Shown here: positions 1 to 7,737 of the stretch, piece after piece
How the letters are laid out: each line of letters opens with the position of its first letter
How positions within the stretch are numbered: the first letter of the stretch is position 1
Assembly (NCBI GenBank): GCA_947627875.1
Contig: CANQXS010000016.1
Coordinates: 1 to 58,582 of the forward strand
Reading direction: 5' to 3'
Source of the DNA: an uncultured Clostridia bacterium
Lineage (GTDB): Bacteria; Bacillota; Clostridia; Oscillospirales; Ruminococcaceae
DNA length: 58,582 nt
Translations under genes and position numbers: made by a program
The notes under the pieces: model-generated
Database searches by the model: none
Seen by the model: only the letters and a program-made list of their open reading frames with translations
What the model was told of the DNA's origin: nothing

Positions 1-80
1 ACCTGTTGACCTAAATCCAAGTGTGCTATGCAGATGCACTTAAAACTTTCTGCAAATCTTATTATACGAGGAGAATTAAG

Positions 81-938
81 ATGTCTTACAGAATTTTTGT
101 CGAATCGTCGGCGGATTTCACCCCTAAGATGTTAAAGAGCTTCGGGCTCGACCTTATTCCGCTAAAGCTCATAAGGGGCGAGCAGACTATGACCAACGAG
201 GAAATGGACCCGAAGCTTTTCTACGACCTTGAGCGCAAGGGCGAGATGATGACTACCTGCGCCGCGAACATAAGCGAATACACCGAAGCCTTCGAGCCGC
301 ATCTCGAAAACGGCGAGGATATAATCCTGCTCGGGTTTTCGTCTGGGCTGAGTTCCTCCGTCAACAACGCCGAGCTCGCCGCCGAGTCGCTCCGCGAAAA
401 ATATCCCGAAAGAAAGATATATATAATCGACACAAAGTGCGCGAATAACGGTCAGGGGCTTCTTGCCGACCTTGTGAGCAGAAAGAGAGCCGCCGGCGCT
501 ACAGTCGACGAGGCAAAAGCCTACGCCGAAAAGATGATGCTGAAAATATATCATTCCTTCACTATGCCGTCGCTTATGTATCTCAAAAAGGGCGGAAGGA
601 TATCCGCCGCTGCGGCGGTTGCGGGAACCGTTCTCGGGATAAGACCCGTGCTTTACGTCAGGGACGACGGAAAAATATATATTTCCGGAAAGGTCCGCGG
701 GCGCAGGGCGGCGGTAAAGGCGCTTTACGACGCCTTTGTGAAGCACGCCGTAAACCCCAAGGGTCAGGACGTATATATCGCCCACGCCGACTGCCCCGAA
801 GACGCCGAGGAGTTGGCGCAGATGCTCAAAGGAAAGGTGAGAAGCGTGACGGTCGATTATATCGGACCGGTATTCGGCTGCCATTGCGGTCCCGAGGCGC
901 TGTCGCTCTACTTCATCGCCGATTGCCGCGAGCCCTGA
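81..938 (+). CDS. DegV family fatty-acid-binding protein
   Basis: This 285-residue protein matches the DegV family, whose members bind a fatty acid and, in Firmicutes, act as FakB subunits presenting exogenous fatty acids to the kinase FakA. The N-terminal motif FVESSADF and the later block GGRISAAAAVAG with GIRPVL are the family's lipid-pocket signatures. An in-frame ATG lies upstream at 21, but the ATG at 81 is preferred because GAGGAG precedes it at about 8 nt and translation then begins directly with the conserved strand. No FakA gene is in the window, so the partner is elsewhere. The gene is single and ends in a strong terminator. Family assignment is secure; the ligand is inferred. Confidence 0.9.
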   Translation: MSYRIFVESSADFTPKMLKSFGLDLIPLKLIRGEQTMTNEEMDPKLFYDLERKGEMMTTCAANISEYTEAFEPHLENGEDIILLGFSSGLSSSVNNAELAAESLREKYPERKIYIIDTKCANNGQGLLADLVSRKRAAGATVDEAKAYAEKMMLKIYHSFTMPSLMYLKKGGRISAAAAVAGTVLGIRPVLYVRDDGKIYISGKVRGRRAAVKALYDAFVKHAVNPKGQDVYIAHADCPEDAEELAQMLKGKVRSVTVDYIGPVFGCHCGPEALSLYFIADCREP

Positions 939-954
939 AAATGCGTATATAACC

Positions 955-1112
955 GAAAAAGCCCCGTTTTAACGGGGCATTTTTCGGGGTAAAAACCATA
1001 TGAAAAGATTATAGTGAGGATGTCGAATAAAGCGCCGTCCGGCGTTTGAAATTATTACATACCCTGCGAGGGAAAAAATCTTGAACCAAAGCGCGGACCT
1101 GCTTTCTTTATC
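955..1112 (-). ncRNA. Candidate independent small RNA (possibly 6S-like)
   Basis: A leftward promoter at 1119-1147 has no open reading frame behind it and reaches the terminator at 961-982 after about 158 nt. The predicted RNA folds on itself: a 5' CGAUAAAG pairs with CUUUAUUCG, GUCCG pairs with CGGAC, and UUUG pairs with CAAA around a symmetrical internal loop, with an apical CCCU/AGGG hairpin. A long rod with an internal bubble and its own promoter resembles 6S RNA, which mimics an open promoter, but I did not recognise a definitive consensus. It could also be an unrelated sRNA. Confidence 0.4.
961..985. terminator. Bidirectional intrinsic terminator after degV-like gene
   Basis: The stem GCCCCGTT/AACGGGGC is followed by T's on the + strand and preceded by an A-run (T-run on the - strand) at 955-960. 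It can end the DegV transcript and also the leftward small RNA proposed at 955-1112. Confidence 0.85.
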
Positions 1113-1118
1113 GCTTTT

Positions 1119-1147
1119 ATTATATCACCGCGCGCCTAAAAAATCAA
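1119..1147 (-). promoter_or_regulatory. Sigma-A promoter for the leftward small RNA
   Basis: On the - strand, TTGATT (1142-1147) and a perfect TATAAT (1119-1124) are 17 bp apart. No ORF with a ribosome site follows, so it is assigned to the candidate ncRNA. Confidence 0.6.
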
Positions 1148-1333
1148 TAAAGCGTTCGTTGAGCTGCCCTCAACATAAGCTTTACAAATATATGTCAATT
1201 TTTTCGGAAAAAAGGTTGGGAAAAATCCGAAGCTTCCGCTAAATTTTTGTTTTCAGATATATAGTGTCATTTTCGGGAAAAAAGTTTGCGCCCGAATTGT
1301 AAATTTTCTGTGAATTTTTTGGAGCGGTCCCGC

Positions 1334-1361
1334 TTGACACCTTCATTTCAAGTGCTATAAT
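1334..1361 (+). promoter_or_regulatory. Sigma-A promoter of the M48 protease gene
   Basis: Perfect TTGACA (1334-1339) and TATAAT (1356-1361) hexamers are 16 bp apart, about 40 bp before the ribosome site of the M48 gene. Confidence 0.85.
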
Positions 1362-1409
1362 AAGTATATACCGCTTTATCGCGGAAAACCCAGCAAAGGA
1401 GAATGTAAA

Positions 1410-2636
1410 ATGAATTTCAAAGTTTTGGCGCTGGTTTGCTACTGCCTTGTATTTTGCTACGACATCTTTATGTCGGCAGTCGCATACCGCTCTAAGAACA
1501 ACCCTATTCCCGAAAACGTAAAAGACCTCTACGACGCTGAGACCTATTCAAAGTGGCAGGCTTACCACCGCGAAAACAGCGTCGTTCATATCGTGTCGAC
1601 GGTGACTTCGTTCCTGATATACCTTGTTATTATTGCCCTTGACGTTATGCCTCACTTCGCCGTATCGGACAACCCCTACCTCTCGATGATAACAGTCCTG
1701 CTGTTCGTTTTAACGCTCGACACGCTTGTTGACGCCGTTTTCAGCTACATATATTCGATGAAGATAGACGAAAAATACGGCTTCAACAAGATGACCGTCA
1801 AAACCTTTATCGCCGACAAGATCAAGGCTTATATAATCACGACGGTGCTCTATATCGGGCTGATGAGCCTGTTCATTCTCATCTACGAATCCCTCGGCGA
1901 CTGGATACTCCTGCTCTTCACCGGCGTGCTCGTCGCGGTTCTGTTCGTTACGATGTTCCTTTACCCTTACTTTTCGAGGATATACAACAAGTTCACCCCT
2001 CTTGAAGAGGGCGAACTCCGCACTAAGCTGACCGCGCTCCTCGAGAAAAACGGCTACCACGTCAGGGAAATTCAGGTTATGGACGCCTCAAAGCGCACGA
2101 CGAAGTCGAACGCCTATTTCTCGGGCTACGGAAAGTCTAAAACGATAGTTCTGTTCGACACTCTTATCGAAACCATGACCCCCGACGAAATTGTCGCGGT
2201 GTTTGCCCACGAGCTCGGTCACGGTCTCCACAAGGACGTCGTTAAAAACAGCTTCCTCAGCATTCTCAATATGCTCGTTATCGTTGTTATGGCTTGGCTT
2301 ACCGTAAAAACCGAGGCTATCTATCCCGATTTCGGATTCGCCGGCAGAAACTACGGCTTTGCGCTGCTTCTGGTCATGCTGGTCGAGTTCCCGATAATCT
2401 CCCCGATATTCTCTGCGGCGGCTTCGGCGGTGTCGCGCAGGGCGGAATACCGAGCCGACGCCCAGGCTGTAAAGGAAGGTCTCGGAAACGAGCTTATTTC
2501 GGCTCTCAAAAAGCTTTCCAAAGACAATCTCGCCCACCTTTCTCCCTCTAAAATAGAGGTGGTTATGACCTATTCCCACCCGCCGATAAGCCTTCGCATA
2601 GCTTCTATCGAAAAGAAAATGTCGGAACAGGGCTGA
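1410..2636 (+). CDS. M48 family membrane metallopeptidase (Ste24/CAAX-protease type)
   Basis: A 408-residue integral membrane zinc protease of the Ste24-like M48A group. The zinc site is HELGH at residues 267-271, with the third ligand probably the Glu in AEYRADA near residue 358. Membrane segments lie at about 2-22, 60-80, 90-112, 140-160, 165-187, 285-300 and 315-335, the usual pattern for CAAX proteases with N-terminal helices and a cytosolic catalytic core. Bacterial members are generally credited with membrane-protein quality control, since bacteria do not usually prenylate. AAAGGAG precedes the ATG. The gene stands alone, with its own promoter and a terminator shared with the convergent HTH gene. 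Confidence 0.92.
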   Translation: MNFKVLALVCYCLVFCYDIFMSAVAYRSKNNPIPENVKDLYDAETYSKWQAYHRENSVVHIVSTVTSFLIYLVIIALDVMPHFAVSDNPYLSMITVLLFVLTLDTLVDAVFSYIYSMKIDEKYGFNKMTVKTFIADKIKAYIITTVLYIGLMSLFILIYESLGDWILLLFTGVLVAVLFVTMFLYPYFSRIYNKFTPLEEGELRTKLTALLEKNGYHVREIQVMDASKRTTKSNAYFSGYGKSKTIVLFDTLIETMTPDEIVAVFAHELGHGLHKDVVKNSFLSILNMLVIVVMAWLTVKTEAIYPDFGFAGRNYGFALLLVMLVEFPIISPIFSAAASAVSRRAEYRADAQAVKEGLGNELISALKKLSKDNLAHLSPSKIEVVMTYSHPPISLRIASIEKKMSEQG

Positions 2637-2645
2637 TAACAATTT

Positions 2646-2671
2646 CCCCGCTGAAGCTCAGCGGGGATTTT
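2646..2671. terminator. Bidirectional terminator between convergent genes
   Basis: A perfect 9-bp stem (CCCCGCTGA/TCAGCGGGG, loop AGC) with ATTTTT on one side and AAATT on the other lies between the M48 gene and the HTH regulator. Confidence 0.85.
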
Positions 2672-3769
2672 TCATTTACCGTTCTTTTCAAGGCTTGAAA
2701 CAATCGCCTTGAACCAGTCCTTCTCGCGCCAGCGGTCGAACGAGCCGTCGTCAAGACCGCTGCCGTCGATGCCGTGCAAAAGCCTCTCGCAGATGCTGTC
2801 GGTCGAGTTGTGGGAGATGTTTTTCTGAGTCCACTCATGTCCCTCGCCGAAGAGCGTGCCCTTATAGGTGAATTTCTCGGGCAGGTTGTCATAGTCTTTC
2901 GCGCACTTCGCCGCCGCTTCAAGGTGGTATTTAGCCTTTTCCTCGTCGTTATGAAGGTTTGTATAAAGCTTCGCGAGCCAGTAGTGCCGCGCATAGATTC
3001 GGCAGTTATAGAACCCGTAGAACCCGTCGTCGAAGATGACGTCGGCAAGCCTTAAAAATACCTCGTGCAGCCTGATATAATGCTCATAGTCGCCCTTGTT
3101 GAACACGCAGAGGTTATAAAGGTCCCTTCCCGCGAGATCGAAATATTGCAGCATATTGCCGCAGGCTTCTTTTTTGCCCTTCTCTTTGTCGCCGCTGTTG
3201 CAGTAGAGCTCGCAAAGAAGCCTGTCCGTCGTGACCCACATGCTCGGCAGGGTGTTGATGAGCTTCTCGGCTTCGTCGAATCTTTCTTCATACATGAGGT
3301 TCAGGGCTAAAATCTGAGTCGCGGAATTGCGCTGCGCGCTGTCGGTGGATTCGCGGAGTATCCGCTCCGCAAGCGCGATAACTTCGTCGTTTGTACCGCT
3401 CGGGCTTCCGTGAAGGGTTTGCATAAGCCTTGTGAGGCATTGAAGGTCGTTCGGAAATTCCGCGACGGCTCGCCTCCAGACCTCGGCGCGCTTTTCGGCT
3501 TCGCCGGTGCGGTCAAACCGAGCGCTTTCCGCCTCATATTCCGCGATTTTTTCGCGCTTTCTTATCTCGCCGACGCCTAAAAGGTCGTCGACGGTGACGT
3601 TGTAATACGCCGCTATTTTAGGGAGCAGGCAGACGTCGGGAATCGACTCGCCGCGCTCCCATTTCGATACCGCCTGAGAGCTCACGAGCAGGAAGGAGGC
3701 GAGCTCCTCCTGGGTGTTGCCCTTTTCGGCGCGAAGCTTTTGCAGGTTCCTGTCAATGATAATATCCAT
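2672..3769 (-). CDS. XRE-family HTH regulator with helical-repeat C-terminal domain
   Basis: The first 65 residues form a classical Cro/CI-type helix-turn-helix (TQEELASFLLVSSQAVSKWE). The remaining 300 residues are Leu/Ala/Tyr/Glu-rich and helical, in the style of TPR-type repeats found in regulators that sense peptides or partner proteins. It is therefore a probable cytosolic DNA-binding regulator; the target and signal are unknown. The ATG at 3769 has AAGGAGA in front. It is monocistronic behind its own promoter at 3824-3852 and convergent with the M48 protease. No neighbour clearly points to a regulon. Confidence 0.82.
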   Translation of the reverse strand: MDIIIDRNLQKLRAEKGNTQEELASFLLVSSQAVSKWERGESIPDVCLLPKIAAYYNVTVDDLLGVGEIRKREKIAEYEAESARFDRTGEAEKRAEVWRRAVAEFPNDLQCLTRLMQTLHGSPSGTNDEVIALAERILRESTDSAQRNSATQILALNLMYEERFDEAEKLINTLPSMWVTTDRLLCELYCNSGDKEKGKKEACGNMLQYFDLAGRDLYNLCVFNKGDYEHYIRLHEVFLRLADVIFDDGFYGFYNCRIYARHYWLAKLYTNLHNDEEKAKYHLEAAAKCAKDYDNLPEKFTYKGTLFGEGHEWTQKNISHNSTDSICERLLHGIDGSGLDDGSFDRWREKDWFKAIVSSLEKNGK

Positions 3770-3823
3770 AGTGAATCTCCTTAAGATTTGAATTTTCAGA
3801 ACCGGGTCCCTTGTTCTGATTTG

Positions 3824-3852
3824 ATTATAACCCGTTTGTTCGGATATTTCAA
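3824..3852 (-). promoter_or_regulatory. Promoter of the XRE/TPR regulator
   Basis: TTGAAA (3847-3852), a 17-bp spacer and perfect TATAAT (3824-3829) on the - strand lie about 55 bp before the start codon. Confidence 0.75.
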
Positions 3853-3924
3853 TGACGGCGTAGTTGGACTTTGGTTGTAAAATCCAACCTACAGTTGCAA
3901 AAGTTTCTTGTTTATAGTGTATTT

Positions 3925-4482
3925 TTACTCTTTGGCGGGGATTTCGAGCGGAGGAACGTTATACTCCTTCAGTTCGCAGTTCGGGAGGATATAGTCGAAA
4001 AATTCGTCGTTGGTCATATCCTCGAAATAGGCGTTGACGAGCTTGCTTATCCCGCCGTGCGCCACCAAAAGAATGGTCTTGTCGGGGTATTTCGCCCTGA
4101 TTTCGTCCATAAAGCCGTATACCCTACAGGCGGCGTCGAGCCGCGATTCGCCACCGGGGAATCTCATAGCTATCTGGTTGTTCACCTTTCTGAACGCTTC
4201 ACCGTTAAAATCTGTCCCCTCAAAATCTCCGTAGCTCATTTCGAGGAGCCGCTCGTCGGTGATTACCGGCGCCCCGATTTTTTTCGAGACCTCCTCGGCG
4301 GTGTCGCGGGCGCGCTTGAGCGGCGATGAGATTATAAGGTCGATGCCGAGCCCCGAGGCTTTTTCGGCGAGCTCACGCGCCTGCTCGAGCCCCTTTTCGG
4401 TCAGCCCGATGTCTATCCTTCCGCAGAGCTTCCGCTCAAGGTTCCATCTGCTCTGCCCGTGGCGGGTGTAATATATCTTCAT
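3925..4482 (-). CDS. Histidine phosphatase family protein (phosphoglycerate-mutase-like)
   Basis: A 185-residue member of the two-histidine phosphatase superfamily. The catalytic RHG box is at residues 8-10 (YYTRHGQSRWN), the second conserved motif is SPLKRARDTAE, a Glu lies in LLEMSYGDFEG and the second histidine is in LLVAHGG. The size fits small phosphatases such as alpha-ribazole or broad-specificity phosphatases rather than true cofactor-dependent mutase, which is about 230-250 residues. Its start overlaps the stop of the GNAT gene by 4 bp (ATGA), so the two are translationally coupled and sit behind pyruvate kinase. The substrate cannot be read from the sequence. Confidence 0.88.
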   Translation of the reverse strand: MKIYYTRHGQSRWNLERKLCGRIDIGLTEKGLEQARELAEKASGLGIDLIISSPLKRARDTAEEVSKKIGAPVITDERLLEMSYGDFEGTDFNGEAFRKVNNQIAMRFPGGESRLDAACRVYGFMDEIRAKYPDKTILLVAHGGISKLVNAYFEDMTNDEFFDYILPNCELKEYNVPPLEIPAKE

Positions 4483-5126
4483 TTTCCGTCACCGTTTAAT
4501 GCCTTTCTCATTATTGCGGTCTTTCCGCTCCGCGCCGTTTCCTCGAAGCCCGCGTTCCGATACATTTTTATAGGACCCGTGAAGTCGAGCGCTGAAAATT
4601 TCTCCGATATCTTCGGATATACCTCGGCGAATTTATAGCCGTCGGCTTCGGCGTCTTTGAGAACGCGCTCCAAAAGCGCCTTTGCAACGCCTTTTCCGCG
4701 GTATTCCGGCGCGACCTCGAAGCATACTATCGACTTTACCTCTCCGGGAATTCCGCCGTCGAAATATACGTCTCCCTCGCGGCGGAAGGCGGGGTTTAAA
4801 TCTCCCGCGCGGGTAAAATTAGTCCTGTCGTTTGCGTTGCACCAGCCTATTGCGGTATCGCCGTCAAAGGCGAGGTAGCCCTGCATAATCCCGCCGTCGA
4901 TAAGCCTCTCTGAGGATTCGCGGAGCGCTATCCTGAGCCCTTCCTTTCCGCCGCCGAGCTCCATAGCGCGCCTGTCGGTAACCGTGAGGACTTCCTCGGG
5001 CGTTAGGTAATAGGCGTCGCAGTAGCAGGGGTAATAGGGCGAGCCGTCGGTAAAGGCACGGTTGTCGAAGAAATCGAAAAAGTCGGATTTAAGCTCTTTT
5101 GTGAGCCTTTTAATGATAAGCTCCAA
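4479..5126 (-). CDS. GNAT family N-acetyltransferase
   Basis: A 215-residue GNAT-fold acetyltransferase. The acetyl-CoA-binding motif A is visible as VAPEYRGKGVAKALLERV, followed by the late YRNAGFEETARS motif B. The start is set at TTG 5126: GGAGG (5135-5139) lies 8 nt upstream of it, whereas a further TTG at 5141 falls on the ribosome site itself. The protein then opens with the usual IIKRLT strand. It lies 40 bp downstream of pyk and overlaps the phosphatase gene by 4 bp. The acceptor substrate is unknown. Confidence 0.85.
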   Translation of the reverse strand: MELIIKRLTKELKSDFFDFFDNRAFTDGSPYYPCYCDAYYLTPEEVLTVTDRRAMELGGGKEGLRIALRESSERLIDGGIMQGYLAFDGDTAIGWCNANDRTNFTRAGDLNPAFRREGDVYFDGGIPGEVKSIVCFEVAPEYRGKGVAKALLERVLKDAEADGYKFAEVYPKISEKFSALDFTGPIKMYRNAGFEETARSGKTAIMRKALNGDGK

Positions 5127-5166
5127 GCGGATAACCTCCAAAAACCAAAGCCGCGGCTTCGAATAA

Positions 5167-6579
5167 TCAAATCCTGTCTATCTTTATGAGGTTGGTGTTG
5201 CCCGAGGTGCCGTTCGTCATGCCGCCTGTAGTGACTATCGTGTCGCCGCTCTTAAGGTTAAAGGTAGACCTTGCGTTGAGCTTCGCGGCGTAGAACAGAA
5301 CGTCGGTCGAATCGAACTTTTCGCATATCTTCGGAGTAACTCCCCATGAGAGCGCGAGCTTGCGCCTCGTCTTCTCGCTCGTTGTTAAACCGAGGATATC
5401 TACGGGGCAGCGGAACCGCGAGACCATTCTTACTGTAGCGCCCGAGAGCGAGCATACCGCCATAGCCTTTGCCCCAACGTCGATAGCCATTCCGCAGGTC
5501 GCGTGGGAGATAGCGTCTACTGTATTGTGAATGCGGAAGTCGCTGTTCCTGAACAGGCTCGCGTAGTCGATTCCGCGCTCGGTCTCTTCGGCTATCTTCG
5601 CCATAGTTTTGAGCGCAAGGACGGGGTAGGCGCCCGCGGCGGTCTCGCCCGAGAGCATTATCGCGCTGGTGCCGTCGTAGATAGCGTTCGCAACGTCGGA
5701 AGTTTCGGCGCGGGTCGGGCGGGGGTTATGTATCATAGATTCGAGCATTTCGGTAGCGGTTATTACTCTCTTTCCGAGCAGGCGGCATTTTGTTATGAGG
5801 TTTTTCTGGATCGCCGGAAGCTTTTCAAAGGCTATCTCAACGCCCATATCGCCTCTGCCTATCATAATTCCCGCGCAGTATTCGACTATCTCCTCAATAT
5901 TGTCTATTCCCGCCTGGTTCTCGATTTTTGCGATGAGGTCGATATCTCCGCCGCCGTTTTCGCGGACGAAGTTATAGATGTCGAGGATATCCTGCTTAGC
6001 CGAAACGAAGGAGCAGGCGATAAAATCAACGTCGTTCTCGATTCCGAAGAGGATATCGGATTTGTCCTGCTCGCTTAAGAACACCTGTTTGAGTACCTTC
6101 CCGGGGAACGCCATCGACTTGTTGTTTGAGAGCTCTCCGCCGTCGCGGACTACCGTGTGTATTTCTCCGCCCGAAATTTCGGTGACTTCAAAGCTTAAAA
6201 GACCGTTGTTCAAAAGTATCGTGTCGCCTATTTCGAGGTCGTCTGCGAGCCCCTTATAGCTGACCGAAACGCGGTGCTCGTCGCCGATTATGTCTTCGGT
6301 GGTAAAGGTGAAGCTGTCGCCGGGGTTTAAGTTGACCTTGTCGTTGCGGAATTTGCGGATACGGTATTCCGGACCTTTAGTGTCGAGCATAATCGCGACG
6401 GGGAGGTCGAGCTCCTCGCGCAGGCGCTTGATGATTTTGATTTTTTCGAGGTGGTCTTCGTGGGTGCCGTGGGAGAAATTCAGCCGCGCGACGTTCATTC
6501 CCGCGAGCATCATTTCGCGGATAGTGTTTTCGTCGGAGCAGGAGGGACCTATTGTGCAGATTATCTTTGTTTTTCTCAT
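5167..6579 (-). CDS. pyk: Pyruvate kinase
   Basis: Pyruvate kinase transfers phosphate from phosphoenolpyruvate to ADP in the last step of glycolysis, in the cytosol. The 470-residue product has the N-terminal TKIICTIGPSC strand, the active-site region around IAKIENQAGIDNIEEI, the Mg/PEP site MIGRGDMGVEI and the TATEMLESM loop. It ends after the C-terminal allosteric domain and lacks the extra PEP-utiliser domain found on Bacillus enzymes. The ATG at 6579 is preceded by AAAGGA and by a good promoter at 6616-6644; an in-frame upstream extension to 6690 runs back through the promoter and is rejected. It heads a pyk-GNAT-phosphatase operon. Confidence 0.97.
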   Translation of the reverse strand: MRKTKIICTIGPSCSDENTIREMMLAGMNVARLNFSHGTHEDHLEKIKIIKRLREELDLPVAIMLDTKGPEYRIRKFRNDKVNLNPGDSFTFTTEDIIGDEHRVSVSYKGLADDLEIGDTILLNNGLLSFEVTEISGGEIHTVVRDGGELSNNKSMAFPGKVLKQVFLSEQDKSDILFGIENDVDFIACSFVSAKQDILDIYNFVRENGGGDIDLIAKIENQAGIDNIEEIVEYCAGIMIGRGDMGVEIAFEKLPAIQKNLITKCRLLGKRVITATEMLESMIHNPRPTRAETSDVANAIYDGTSAIMLSGETAAGAYPVLALKTMAKIAEETERGIDYASLFRNSDFRIHNTVDAISHATCGMAIDVGAKAMAVCSLSGATVRMVSRFRCPVDILGLTTSEKTRRKLALSWGVTPKICEKFDSTDVLFYAAKLNARSTFNLKSGDTIVTTGGMTNGTSGNTNLIKIDRI

Positions 6580-6615
6580 ACCGTAACCGTCCTTTCGGGA
6601 TATTTTTATAGAATG

Positions 6616-6644
6616 ATTATAACATATTTCCTCGCGCTTGTGAA
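6616..6644 (-). promoter_or_regulatory. pyk promoter
   Basis: On the - strand, TTCACA (6639-6644), a 17-bp spacer and TATAAT (6616-6621) are followed by the pyk ribosome site about 25 bp on. Confidence 0.75.
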
Positions 6645-6655
6645 GTATCGGGAGC

Positions 6656-6683
6656 AAAAAAATTCCCCGCCGAGGCGGGGAAT
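6656..6683 (-). terminator. Terminator of the threonine-rich lipoprotein gene
   Basis: A 9-bp stem (TTCCCCGCC/GGCGGGGAA) with a two-base loop is followed by seven T's on the - strand, directly after the lipoprotein stop codon. Confidence 0.85.
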
Positions 6684-6686
6684 GAA

Positions 6687-7406
6687 TCATTGTTCAAGTT
6701 TTTTACCCTCATAGGCATTCTTCCAATCATCATAGTAAGGATTTTCCCAAACGACACCGTCAAAGTTTTCATATGATACGACTATTGCCTTGAATTTTTT
6801 AATATTATCCACACGGTAGTCAAGCGAATACCCTTTATCGGAACCGGTACTTTTTCCAGGGACAAGATTGATGGCATCGTATTTTGCTTCCTTCACATAT
6901 TCTTCGTCATAATCCCATTTGCCTTGAATTAAAACAGGTAAATTGTTCTCATCCCACGCAACAAAGGCGACGACAAGATTTTTTATATCATATTCTGAAT
7001 TATTGGTTATAATTACTTGCAACATATCAGGGTATAATGACTTGTATTTTGTGTCTTGAACAACATATTTTGTAGAAGTCACTTTAACTTCTTGCTCTTC
7101 TATAAGCGCTTCAACTTCTGCCTGCGTCAAGGGCGCTGGGGTAGTTGCTTTTGTAGCTTCTGTTGTGACAACTGTGGTTGCCTCTGTTGCCGAAGTCGTT
7201 GTTTCAGTCGTTGTTTCAATCATTGTAGTCTCAGTTGGAACTGCGGTTGATGAAATTTGAGCGTCTGGAACACTTGATGCCGTTGGAAGATGGCTTTGCG
7301 ATTCTGACGGCGATAAAGGTTGTTCGATGTTTTCTTTGCCACAGGCAGTCATAAGACTAAAGGCAAAGAAAATGATTGCGAGAACGGTTAATGTTTTTTG
7401 CTTCAT
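6687..7406 (-). CDS. Lipoprotein with Thr-rich linker and C-terminal sandwich-like domain
   Basis: A 239-residue predicted lipoprotein. The signal peptide ends in the lipobox LMTAC with the lipidated Cys at residue 22. A Ser/Thr/Pro-rich spacer (about 25-95, many ETTT-type runs) would hold the domain off the membrane. The C-terminal 140 residues contain alternating strands with the motif IITNNSEYDIKNLVVAFVAW, which resembles extracellular immunoglobulin/FxLYD-like domains of Firmicutes; DUF5780 is a possible name but uncertain. AGGAGG precedes the ATG. Transcription must pass through the structured leader at 7424-7595, so expression is probably conditional. The function is unknown. Confidence 0.8.
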   Translation of the reverse strand: MKQKTLTVLAIIFFAFSLMTACGKENIEQPLSPSESQSHLPTASSVPDAQISSTAVPTETTMIETTTETTTSATEATTVVTTEATKATTPAPLTQAEVEALIEEQEVKVTSTKYVVQDTKYKSLYPDMLQVIITNNSEYDIKNLVVAFVAWDENNLPVLIQGKWDYDEEYVKEAKYDAINLVPGKSTGSDKGYSLDYRVDNIKKFKAIVVSYENFDGVVWENPYYDDWKNAYEGKKLEQ

Positions 7407-7423
7407 TGTTATTTTCCTCCTAT

Positions 7424-7453
7424 AATAAAAAGTGCGCAGCCGAAGCCACGCAC
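7424..7453 (-). terminator. Attenuator terminator inside the leader RNA
   Basis: The RNA arms GUGCGUGGC and GCUGCGCAC pair around a UUCG tetraloop (plus-strand 7432-7453) and are followed by UUUUUAUU. AGGAGG of the lipoprotein gene begins only a few bases later. Confidence 0.8.
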
Positions 7454-7595
7454 CGAAAAATACATGGCTCGATTGCTGCCACGCAATTTCATATTACTAT
7501 ACACGTACCAAAGCCAAGCATAGTTATAAGAGCCAGCATTTTTACCATAAGATAAAAATACAGCTTTGGTACAAAAAAATATGAAATTCCGTGGC
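7424..7595 (-). ncRNA. Structured leader RNA with pseudoknot and terminator (putative attenuator/riboswitch)
   Basis: The transcript from the promoter at 7602-7630 begins at about 7595 and folds into a long rod. An 18-bp stem with one mismatch (7478-7495 with 7578-7595) encloses a perfect 10-bp stem (7505-7514 with 7563-7572) and a 7-bp hairpin (7538-7544 with 7553-7559). A loop segment UGGCUC (7530-7535) can pair with GAGCCA outside the rod (7465-7470), giving a pseudoknot. The same GAGCCA can instead pair with UGGCUU in the 5' arm of the following terminator. Mutually exclusive pairing next to a terminator just before a ribosome site is the layout of a transcription-attenuating riboswitch. 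I do not recognise the class or ligand; a stand-alone sRNA is the alternative. Confidence 0.65.
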
Positions 7596-7601
7596 GAAAA
7601 T

Positions 7602-7630
7602 ATTATACCACTTTATTCCGTCGCTGTCAA
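7602..7630 (-). promoter_or_regulatory. Strong sigma-A promoter of the leader RNA/lipoprotein gene
   Basis: Perfect TTGACA (7625-7630), a 17-bp spacer and perfect TATAAT (7602-7607) on the - strand. The inferred start site coincides with the first base of the long leader stem. Confidence 0.9.
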
Positions 7631-7687
7631 TCATCCGGAGAAAATTCTTTTTCCACGATTCGTAGACGGCTTTCCGGCACTCATAGG

Positions 7688-7716
7688 TTGACTTTTCGGT
7701 CGGTCGGGTTTATCAT
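7688..7716 (+). promoter_or_regulatory. Promoter of the small membrane-regulator operon
   Basis: TTGACT (7688-7693), a 17-bp spacer and TATCAT (7711-7716) are followed closely by AAGGAGG (7723-7729). Confidence 0.6.
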
Positions 7717-7737
7717 TGAGCCAAGGAGGTGGTCCGA

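Noticed and set aside
7424-7595. Could the nested inverted repeats be insertion-sequence ends or a retron RNA?
   Set aside because: No transposase or reverse transcriptase is nearby, and promoter, terminator and ribosome site are arranged as a leader.
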